Below are positions 8,057 to 15,539 of a DNA stretch of 15,539 nucleotides, piece after piece. Position numbers and translations under genes: made by a program. Below the pieces are notes generated by a model, which had not been told where the DNA came from, searched no databases, and was given only the letters and a program-made list of their open reading frames with translations. Each line of letters opens with the position of its first letter. Position 1 is the first letter of the stretch. Origin of the DNA: Conoideocrella luteorostrata (lineage: Eukaryota > Ascomycota > Sordariomycetes > Hypocreales > Clavicipitaceae); NCBI GenBank assembly GCA_032433595.1, contig JASWJB010000570.1, positions 1 through 15,539 on the forward strand. The letters run 5' to 3'.

Positions 8057-11000
8057 ATGGATTGGCTTTGGAGTCTCTGCAGTGTTGCAGCCGTAGTCAC
8101 CGCGGTGGCGGTGCTGCTCAGCTCGATTCCCCTCTTCGCCGCCTGGAGGCCCCAAGGTCGCACCAGGCCGCGCGCAGCAACACTCAAAGTTCTCTGTGAT
8201 CCTGAAGATGCGAAATTTCAGTTGGTCAATAGATCCCTACGCAAAGTATTCAATGCGCTGATGTTAGTAGAATTGTCGCCGTGCATGGCCTCGGTGCTGA
8301 TCCAGAGTATACATGGTCCCGTGCAGCCCCCCTAGCCTCGATCGAGAAAACTCAAGAAGCTTCCAATGACGGATCTATGCCTCATCTTTCACGGACTCAC
8401 TTGCTCAGGGATTTACTTCCATGTAGCTTTCCACGAGCTAGGATCATGAGTTTTGAGCAAAACTCTGATTGGCTTGTCGATGCACCGACCCAAACGATCG
8501 AAGATATCGGCCGATACTTGCTGAACGAATTACAGGCCAAGCGGTCGCCGGTAATGGTCGCGATACCTCTTTAGTAATGTGCTATGGCTGACACTCTTAC
8601 TAGCATCTTCCAATTATCTTCATTGGACATAGCCTCGGCGGCATCATTATCAAGCAGGTATGCGCGAACCTTTGTATCACTCCCTTTCTTCTTGTCTGAC
8701 TCCACAAGGCTCTATGCTTTCAAAACTCCAAGGAGATTATGGATACCACATCCGGAATCATTTTCCTCGGAGCTCCCCACCTGGGCTCGTCCGTATCCAC
8801 TGCGGCGGCCATTCTAGCCTCTGTGACTGCTTTTCTCGGGTCGGATTCAACGCTGTTATTATCGTTGAGAAGCGACGAGGCTCAATTGAGCATTCTGGCA
8901 AATACATTCAAGTCTTGTATTTCCGCGATGGAAAGTCGAGGGAAGAAACTTCGCATTGCCGCCTTCTATGAGACAAAGCGTACATATCTACTCCGCTGGT
9001 CCTTAGGCACGGTATGTAGATGTAATCTCTATTTAGTACCTAGCTAATGTTTTGAAGATTGTTTCACGTAACTCGGCCACACTGCACGCACACGATGAGC
9101 ACGGTATTCACACCGATCATTCTGGATTGAACAAATGTGCCGGGTTAAACGACGAATTGTACAAGCGACTGAACGAGACCATAGACAGCATGATTGCTCC
9201 ATCATTAATAGAACAAGCTGACAAGCTAATACAAGATGGCTATGGAGAAAGACTCACTATCCAACGACTATGCGGCGAGCCGTTGCCGATGCAGCAATGT
9301 TATATTAATCTGGCAATTGTCGAACTGGCCAAGCTACAAGCAGATGGCACCGAGGCCGAAGAAGCGAATGCCTCTCCTTTTTCACTACTCTCACGACAGA
9401 AGATTGAGTTACCCATAAACACGGTCCAGGTTGACTTAAAGGCGGTCTTTAATGAGCGGAAGTGTCAGGATGGTGTCGTGAAGCAGCCCAGAAGAATCTT
9501 AATTCGAGGTCGCGCGGGTGTGGGAAAGACAACCTTGTGCAAAAAGATTGTTGCAGAGTTTTACCAACACACATGGACTGAATGGTCCCAGATTTTCGAC
9601 CGTGTGCTTTGGGTGCCGTTGCGAAATCTGAAACTACTGGAGAGGCAACAGTCTACATACAACTTGCAAGATCTCTTCATTGATGAGTATACTTCACAGG
9701 GGAAGAACAGATCAGAGCTTGCAACAGCATTGTTCGACGAAGTAGGGCGCAAGCCCAGCAAGACGCTTTTCCTCCTCGATGGTCTGGATGAAGTCTCACA
9801 AGACTTAAACGGCGACAGCGCTATGAGTCGTTTCCTCAAGCATCTCTTAAATAAACCCAATATCATTATAACTTCTCGCCCTTCTGGAACTCTTCCGGGC
9901 CACGTAAATGCACCCGATCTCGAGTTGGAAACAACCGGATTCCATCCAGAACAAGTGCAACCCTATATCGAAAGAATTTTCACCGACCGAGATAAGAATG
10001 AAGTTGATGTAAAAAGGGTCAACAATGTTCGCTCGTTCCTTGATAGTCGTCCACTCATCCGGGGTCTTGTGCGCATTCCGATTCAACTAGACGCGCTCTG
10101 TTACACCTGGGATACCCTTGACGAAGGAAGCGTGTTAAGTACCATGACTGGTATTTACAGATCTATCGTAGACAACCTATGGAAGAAAGATGCTATTAAA
10201 CTTCAGAAGAAACAAAACGGGGAAACGCTGAAGATGGACCAAATTGGCATCTCAAGCGTGGAAGCTTGCGTCAAAGATGAAATTTACTTCCTTGAGGGTC
10301 TTGCTTTCACAGGAATGTACAATAACGTAATAGAATTTACGCCAAAGCACCGAAAAGATGTACTACGACAGCTCGAGTTAACGGAAATGTTTCTTGAGGG
10401 CAAGCTTCCATTGCTATCCTTCATACGGACATCCGACCTCCCTGGGCGCAAAAACCAAAGTTATCATTTTATACACCTAACCTATCAGGAGTACTTTGCT
10501 GCGAAATATTTTGTGCGGGGGTGGAAAACTAAAAACAAACTTCTGTGCCGAGACTTCACCAGTGCAAGGATGGAAGAGGTTGATGTTCAGCGGTTTCTTC
10601 AGGAACACAAATATTCAGGCCAATATGATATGATGTGGCGCTTTGTTACTGGTTTTCTAGCAGACAAAGAAGAACAACTGGTTGACTTCTTCAACGCAAT
10701 AGAGGACCAACCGCGTGATCTTTTGGGACCGACGCACCAACGATTAATCATGCATTGCTTAAGTGAATTAGACTCATCGATACATTTGGCAATTCGATCG
10801 AAATTGAAACATCAGCTACTGAAATGGCTTATATTTGAATGTCACTTGACAGGGCGCTCAACCTTGGCGGCAGAAATGGAATGTCCAGAGGATGTCGTAA
10901 TAGCGGCCTTGGAGAAGAGTTCTGCGCGTGTAAGGAAGGCAATACTGAAAGCAATATCACTTCAAAGAGTGCAGTTCCAGGAGAAGACAATCTTGGCTAT

Positions 11001-12294
11001 TACAGAGCTGTACAACGACGAAGATCCGTACGTCCAGATAGCTGCTGTAGGGGCCTTAAATAACCAGTGGGATGTACCAGAGGCGACTACTGCGACGCTT
11101 CTAAAGCTGCTTGATCATAAAAATGAGACAGTACGGCGTGGTGCAAGCGTGGCCTTAAGCAAACTGAGAAATTTATCAGAGGCAACTGTTTTTGCACTTC
11201 TAGAGCTGCTTAAGGATAAAGACGGTCATATCTGGGAGATTGCTACAGAAGCCTTAAGACGCCACTTGAATTTATCGGAGCCAATTATTACAGCGCTCCT
11301 AAACTTTCTCCTACATGAAAAACAGGGCCTCCGATCCGCCGCAGCAATAACCTTAAGCAACCAGCGGAACTTATCAGAGGCAACTATCACAGTGCTTCTG
11401 GAAATGCTTCAGAATGAAGACTCTGCCACCCGGTCTGCCGCTACAAATGCCTTTAAATATCAGTCAGATCTATCGAAAGCAGTTACTGCAGCACTTCTAA
11501 GCCTACTTAAGGATAAGGATGAGGGCGTCCGCGATGCTGCTTCATACGCCTTGAGCAGGCAGTCAAACCTGTCAGAGGCAGCAGTTGTAGCTCTTGCAGA
11601 ACTGCTTAAGGACAAAGACCCCAAAGCCAGTTCTGCTGCCACATTCGCCTTGGGCACGCAGTTAAACCCATCAGAGGCAGCAGTTACAGCCCTTATAGAA
11701 CTGCTTAAGGACAAAAACCCCAACGCCAGGTCTAATGCCGCATTCGCCTTAGGCAGGCAGTTAAACCCATCAGAGGCAGCAGTTATAGCCCTTACAGAAC
11801 TGCTTAAGGACAAAGACCCCAACGCCAGGTCCGATGCCGCATTCGCCTTGGGCAGGCAGTCAAACCTGTCAGAGGCAGTAATTACTGCGCTTACAGAGCT
11901 GCTTACGTATAAAGATGACAGCATCCGCGAGAGTTCGGCCCAATTATTAGGACATTCGAAGCTCTTAGAAAAAGCCCTGCATGTTATGGAATTCATGTCT
12001 CAAACCAAGAGGACAAGTAAGAAGGTAAGTCATACGGTTCGTCAATCTCAATTTGTCGAATCATTATATGCGACGATGGTACGCCAATCTTTTAGAGAGC
12101 AATTGAGTTTGTACGTTTTTGATGATAGCACTAGTTGCTATTGCATCATCAATTCATCAACATGGCGCAGAACGATATCCTTCGAAAGAAACACTCTAGG
12201 TGACTTCCGCGCTGCAATTCTTTCAGGTCGGCAACGTTTGAATGCCGGAGAATACGCACCATGGAACAATGGCGAGGGTGATGAACTACAATGA
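8057..12294 (+). CDS. Fungal NLR: SesB-like alpha/beta hydrolase, NACHT ATPase, HEAT-like repeats
   Basis: Five exons: 8057-8220, 8271-8550, 8604-8657, 8709-9011 and 9058-12294, giving 1345 aa. The introns are 50, 53, 51 and 46 bp. Branch-like sites CTGAT, CTGAC, CTGAC and CTAAT are present, and the reading frame and family motifs run smoothly across every junction. Order of parts: hydrophobic anchor (5-29); KVLCDPEDAK (44-53); IVAVHGLG (56-63); nucleophile elbow GHSLGG with S158; GIIFLGAPHLGSS; a candidate catalytic His in HTDHSG (H288); Walker A GRAGVGKTT (418-426); Walker B LLDGLDE (D508, D511, E512); TSRPSG (539-544); HLTYQEYFAA (740-749), usual after NACHT; 33-residue alpha-helical repeats (about 877-1237); and a C-terminal domain (SFREQLSLYVFDD). 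Fungal NLRs of this type sense non-self or pathogen cues and use the hydrolase as effector in cell death or incompatibility (family knowledge). The ATG at 8057 is chosen because it precedes the hydrophobic segment. A GTAAGT at 12025 is treated as coding. The frame appears intact, so the gene is probably functional. Confidence 0.92.
10885..11967 (+). repeat. HEAT-like repeat array in the NLR gene, 99-bp units
   Basis: About ten units of 33 residues, in register at 10978, 11077, 11176, 11275, 11374, 11473, 11572, 11671, 11770 and 11869, with a shorter first one near 10885. The consensus is SEAxVxALxELLKDKDxxxRxxAAxALxxQxNL, given in short: a helix, a KDKD turn, a second helix. Units starting at 11671 and 11770 differ at 9 of 99 bases by eye, and those at 11572 and 11671 at 13. 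Older units at the left are far more diverged, so the right end has been duplicated or homogenised recently. Of 8 codons that differ between the two closest units, 6 change the amino acid. Confidence 0.9.
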
Positions 12295-12536
12295 TCAGTT
12301 CGGCCGTTAGCAAGACACCATCTGGGTTTGTGCGCAGCTTTGGCAACAGTCAGAAAGGGCAAGCGAACCAGGATTTAGAAGAAACTCTTTATACCTTCCT
12401 ATCATCTAAGAAAGAATTCCTCTATCAAGAGCATGTATTCGGACTGAAATGTTCAAATGCCTTATTATCCGAATATTTAGAGCACATGTCATTCATAAAT
12501 CGGCAAGAGATGTATATCCAGCAGAATCAGGTGTGA
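12291..12536 (+). CDS. Doubtful 81-codon frame overlapping the NLR stop
   Basis: The ATG shares bases with the NLR stop codon (ATGA), and the frame runs 81 codons to a TGA. The middle part looks helical (DLEETLYTFLSSKKEFLYQE), and the base use is like that of the NLR. It may be a former C-terminal extension of the receptor, now out of frame by one position, a last exon joined by an intron I cannot place, or 3' UTR. No family is recognised. An independent gene starting at this exact point would be unusual in a fungus. Confidence 0.18.
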   Translation: MISSAVSKTPSGFVRSFGNSQKGQANQDLEETLYTFLSSKKEFLYQEHVFGLKCSNALLSEYLEHMSFINRQEMYIQQNQV

Positions 12537-12559
12537 CGGGTAGGTAAATAGCACTTCGG

Positions 12560-12808
12560 TCAGTAAAATTCTGACAGCATTTGATCTGAAATTGTCTCGG
12601 CCTGTGTCGTTTTCAGCCTTCCCATGACTTCGAATGCCGATTCAAGCGCGTGCTGTGGTGCGTCCCGATCTGGATAGTCTTCAGCAGATATTTTCTACCT
12701 AATATTCACGACTAGCTGCAGTAATGCCACTCTCTCTTCAATCCTTCCATCTTTTGTTAACCCTGTTCCCGCCTGATAACCCAAGTCAGAAGAGTTTGTA
12801 GGGTCCAT
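12560..12808 (-). pseudogene. TPR (kinesin-light-chain-like) relic of a second STAND receptor
   Basis: Read on the minus strand from 12808 to 12560, one frame gives about two degenerate TPR units: GRIEERVALLQLVVNIR, a TAG at 12697-12695, then SAEDYPDRDAPQHALESAFE and VMGRLKTTQ before the TGA at 12562-12560. This is the pattern of the 42-residue TPRs (EEAVALLEQVV...HPDRLASQH) found at the C-terminus of fungal NB-ARC/TPR proteins. That comparison is from memory of the family. The same frame is open farther upstream to about 12995 and includes EYLSHALNAC, which could be the linker before the repeats, but no NB-ARC P-loop is visible. The in-frame stop and lack of a nucleotide-binding domain make it a fragment. 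It lies end-to-end with the intact NLR gene. Confidence 0.5.
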
Positions 12809-13185
12809 CTTCTGGTTAGACCTACATGCATTAAGAGCGTGAGATAAATATTCCTTCTGTATTTCTAAACTAGTAATTGTAATTTCCAAACGAACGTATA
12901 CAAGTCTTGTATCGTTCCCATATTTAATGAATTGCTTCTTATTAACTGATGAGAAACACAATCGCGGTATACTTTGAGAGCATAACCACATCGAATGCAC
13001 TGAACGGCAGACTCATACTCTCAAGAGTCTGGCTTGTGAAATGTAGCCAACCACGCCTTGTACGGTTAAGCATGGCTCTTTCAATCATTATTAATATACC
13101 ACAAATAATGTATATGATACTGTAGTGATATTTGAAGTAAGATACGAAGGCAACGATTCTGCATTTTGAGGCGTGACGAGACCCT
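12809..13185. other. AT-rich stretch without a supported gene
   Basis: The minus-strand frame of the TPR relic continues upstream to about 12995 without recognisable motifs. Another minus-strand frame over 13292-12942 is antisense to the next candidate gene and has no splice or domain support. Nothing else is seen. Confidence 0.3.
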
Positions 13186-13688
13186 ATGGCTGCCTTCGGG
13201 CTCTCTGGCGCACCTTTTTCTCCGAAGTCAAACATTTCGGCTGGCCCGAGACTACCTGAGCCATTGACCATTTTGGCGAATAGTGAGGCCATGACCCGCC
13301 CTCCAGAGAGTTTCCCATGGCTCAGGGTAGGGGAGGCGGCCTCAGATTCACGTCAAGCTTGTCGCGGCAACGTCTGGCCGCCTGAATTCTGTACATCCCT
13401 GTAAGTTCAAGGTACGTGCAACCATTGTCTTGACCACAATTCGCGTCTTGTCTCGTTTCCAGCGGGAGAATCCACGCGCAGCCCATTTCCTTTAAGATCC
13501 GAATTGATGTCAACGGGACACCTCCGAGCCTGACAGCATGGATCCGACACACTGGCTCGCAACTCTCCGTCAATGAAGAAATGGGTTTGCAGAGCCTGCT
13601 TGCAAAAGCCACGACCCAAAACATCAGACTTTCTCTGCCATTGGCACCGTCAACATTGCGTAGTAGCTGTTTGACGCGCACGGGCTAG
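13186..13688 (+). CDS. Possible two-exon gene, 146 aa, unknown function
   Basis: Not recognised. Exon 1 runs 13186-13400 and exon 2 runs 13463-13688. The 62-bp intron 13401-13462 has a perfect GTAAGT donor, a CTTGAC branch-like site and a pyrimidine-rich TTTCCAG acceptor. It joins the frames in phase 2, after which exon 2 stays open for 74 codons. An in-frame TGA at 13174 makes the ATG at 13186 the first start. The N-terminal half is rich in Pro, Ser and Ala and looks disordered; the second half is better ordered (ISFKIRIDVNGTPPSLTAWI, then LLAKATTQNIRLSLPL), with alternating strand-like residues. No signal peptide or membrane segment is seen. On the other strand a 119-codon frame spans 13681-13322, but it lacks motifs. 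The splice signals favour the plus-strand model. It could also be a fragment of a larger gene. Confidence 0.4.
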
Positions 13689-14009
13689 CGCGCTGGCCCT
13701 TTTGGTTCAGCGTCTTCTGAACAGGGATTGGTTGCCAACTCCATATGCTCTTAAAGTCCCTTCCACCTAAATCATGGTTCAGTTGTCATCTCCCAATCCA
13801 TCTCCACCGCCACAGCGCAACTAGGTTGGATCACCTAGCATGGCAAGCCCTCTACTGAGATTTGGCGGCTGGGAATCAGTCACATGGAGAATGCCACTGT
13901 ACGCTACTCAATGTGCATGACATACAGCACAATACCTGCTGCGCTGAACCACTTGGGTGGCCTGTCATCCGTTGTAGATCCTCGTCAACACATGTCTTGT
14001 CATCTTTGA
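13689..14009. other. Intergenic, nothing recognised
   Basis: No frame with support on either strand. A 71-codon plus frame at 13862-14077 begins with a non-ATG codon and crosses the next candidate on the other strand. Confidence 0.3.
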
Positions 14010-14358
14010 CTAGTATTCGCACGGACGCGGAAGATGTGGTGGCGTATCGGGTTCTCCGGAGGCTGTTCTTAGTTTAGCCATCAAGCCTGCAAACGTCCAA
14101 TCAATGCGAGGGGCTCAGTAATAGACAGATACCTGGCCGCCCCACACACAAATCGATCAATCGTATTGCACCGAGTACTTGTTTAATCTGTCCCAGACTT
14201 TTGCTAGCTTCCTGGACCGCTGTCGTACTAGTATCCCCCTCCTTGCTGTGTCCAATTCGAACTTTGGCGCAACTACTCCGTGCTGAAAAGCCTCCGAGCT
14301 GTTGGCCGCGAGACATGGCTTGGTCGCGCGTTGTCTTCGGACTCTGTACGGAGTACAT
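14010..14358 (-). CDS. Weak candidate spliced gene, 100 aa, unknown
   Basis: A possible exon 1 runs 14358 to 14133 from an ATG and exon 2 runs 14086 to 14010. The 46-bp intron 14132-14087 has donor GTATCT and acceptor TTTGCAG, phase 1. The product would be basic and polar, with no signal peptide, membrane segment or known motif. It would be divergent from the permease gene at 14496, 137 bases apart, in DNA that more likely serves as that gene's promoter. Both exons are short enough to be open by chance. Confidence 0.18.
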
Positions 14359-14450
14359 TACGTATTGATGCAGCCGAGAACTCTTAAATATCTCTAGCTC
14401 AGTTCCCCTTTCGTTACCCCCATATTTAGCCCCCCATTTATTCTCCGTAC
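14346..14450. promoter_or_regulatory. Upstream region of the permease gene with an inverted GTACGGAG pair
   Basis: GTACGGAG (14346-14353, within the near-palindrome GTACGGAGTAC) and its reverse complement CTCCGTAC (14443-14450) face each other 150 and 46 bases before the permease ATG. C-rich runs lie between them (CCCCTT, ACCCCC, CCCCCC). The CGG core is the type of half-site bound by zinc-cluster activators, including maltose regulators, but the same string is also frequent in ascomycete intergenic DNA, so regulation is only a possibility. Confidence 0.3.
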
Positions 14451-14495
14451 AATACTCTTGCCTGTACCAAGTCAGTCCGTAACCGTCCGTCTGCG

Positions 14496-15474
14496 ATGTT
14501 GCCGTTCAGCAGAAGGGGCCAGAAGTTAGACAGCCTGGACCAGATTACACTCACAGCTTCCCAGAACGCCGTGCCATCTGTTTCCAAGCGCTGTCAAAGC
14601 GATGACGTCTATTGCGCCCAAGAATGGCAAGAGATTGCTTTCCCCGAGTCATCCATGACCTTCGAAACACCGGCAGACGGCCTCGGCACGGCCCACGATA
14701 TTACTCTGGACACACTCTGGTTCCCGCGTTCGTCCCCACTCTCCGACGACACTCCACAGAAAATCCGGCGAGGCCTCATCGCAGAGAAAGACTTGGTTTT
14801 CCTCGACTGCTGCCGTCAGTACCCAAAAGCCATCTGTTGGTCGCTCGTGCTATGCCTTACCGTTGTCATGGAGTCCTATGACAAGTCCCTTGTCGCGGGC
14901 TTCTTCGCATTCCCAGCATTTCGACGCGACTACGGACAGCCTACCAAAGGAGGATACGAAATCCCTTCAGAGTGGCAGATAGGCTTACAGAATGCTGCAG
15001 TCGGCTCTGAGATCATTGGGTTATTAGCCCATGGCTACCTCACATACATCTTCGGATATCGAAAAGTCATGATCGGGAGCCTCGGGTGGATTTGCGTATC
15101 CACTTGTCCCGCTTTCTTCGCGAAGAACCTCACGAGTCTGGTAGTCTCGCTAGCGCTATCCGGTAGACACCACACCTCCCCTGTCCTAGATTAAACTTTC
15201 CTAGTCTTAACAAGCAAGTGTGCAGGAATTCCATGGGGTGTCATCCAGACTTTAGCAGCCACATACGCCGCCGAAGTCGTGCCAGCCGGAATGCGAGCCT
15301 GTATTCTAAGCAACATCAACATGTGTTGGATCATTGGACAGCTTATAGGAACCAGTGTCCTCCGCGCGTCAGTTCAGAATCCCTCAGAATGGTCTTATCG
15401 CCTACCATTCGCATTGCAGTGGGCTTGGGCGGTCCCGCTGTTAGTTTGCATTTTCTTTGCACCGGATAGTCCAT
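14496..15474 (+). CDS. MFS alpha-glucoside (maltose-type) permease, 5' part
   Basis: A proton-coupled sugar transporter of the plasma membrane, MFS sugar porter family, closest by memory to the fungal maltose/alpha-glucoside permeases. Exon 1 is 14496-15162, intron 15163-15225 (63 bp, weak donor GTAGAC, CTTAAC branch, GTGCAG acceptor, phase 1), exon 2 15226-15474. A second donor, GTGAGC at 15475, fits an intron that leaves the window, since the frame beyond it soon loses family resemblance. Visible are about 305 of some 500-550 residues: a polar N-terminal tail of about 110 residues, longer than usual; TM1 with VVMESYDKSLVAGFFAFPAF (the Asp at 129 matches the conserved EGYD); GYLTYIFGYRK (180-190), the loop 2-3 signature; GIPWGVIQTLAATYAAEVVP across the splice site; GMRA; WIIGQLIG; YRLPFALQW; and FAPDSP at the point where the family has PESP-W. 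Both frame and motifs support a working gene as far as it can be read. Confidence 0.85.
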
Positions 15475-15539
15475 GTGAGCAGCTCCCTTGGGTCCTTTTG
15501 CCTTCTCTACGCAACGTGTGAACGCCGCGTATATATATA

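Noticed and set aside
11572..11967. CRISPR-like array
   Set aside because: The units are contiguous without spacers and lie in a coding frame of a eukaryotic gene.
11460..11996. A 178-codon minus-strand frame across the HEAT-like repeats
   Set aside because: It is the antisense shadow of the periodic 99-bp units; the plus strand carries the domain signal.

Overview
The window reads as nuclear DNA of a filamentous ascomycete (Pezizomycotina). The best-supported genes carry short spliceosomal introns of 46-63 bp with fungal GT...CTRAY...YAG-like signals. One gene encodes a fungal STAND/NLR immune-type receptor, another an alpha-glucoside permease, and no bacterial operon structure or Shine-Dalgarno sites are visible. 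A heat-labile-enterotoxin-like protein beside a small secreted cysteine-rich protein would suit an insect- or plant-associated fungus, but the species is inference only.

Left part (1-1500): a decayed plus-strand reading frame whose end (about 721-935) resembles the C-terminal region of killer-toxin-like GH18 chitinases. It carries in-frame stops and two opposite frameshifts. Convergent to it is a possible small spliced gene of 92 aa on the minus strand (1382-1041). Middle-left (1866-4876): an intronless 760-aa gene with an enterotoxin-A-type ADP-ribosyltransferase fold, whose catalytic Glu-x-Glu is Gln-Gln-Lys. It converges on a two-exon minus-strand gene (4876-4507) for a 102-aa secreted protein with six cysteines in the mature part. 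No single reading frame longer than about 65 codons shows this second gene, so a simple ORF scan misses it.

The stretch from about 4880 to 8050 is gene-poor. It has long frames without good starts, a 22-bp tandem duplication, a 20-bp perfect palindrome and one weak spliced gene candidate.

Centre-right (8057-12294): a five-exon NLR-like gene of 1345 aa: N-terminal membrane segment, SesB-like alpha/beta hydrolase (GHSLGG), NACHT ATPase, and about ten 33-residue HEAT-like repeats. The last repeats are nearly identical in DNA and differ mainly at amino-acid-changing positions, which is the hallmark of fast-evolving fungal NLR sensor domains. Just downstream on the opposite strand lies a TPR fragment with a stop codon, the relic of a second STAND receptor.

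Right end: a plausible two-exon gene of unknown function (13186-13688), a weak minus-strand candidate (14358-14010), and the 5' two exons of a maltose/alpha-glucoside MFS permease (from 14496) that runs off the window through an intron. Overall the window looks like a fast-evolving accessory region of effector or toxin-like genes, an immune receptor and several gene relics.
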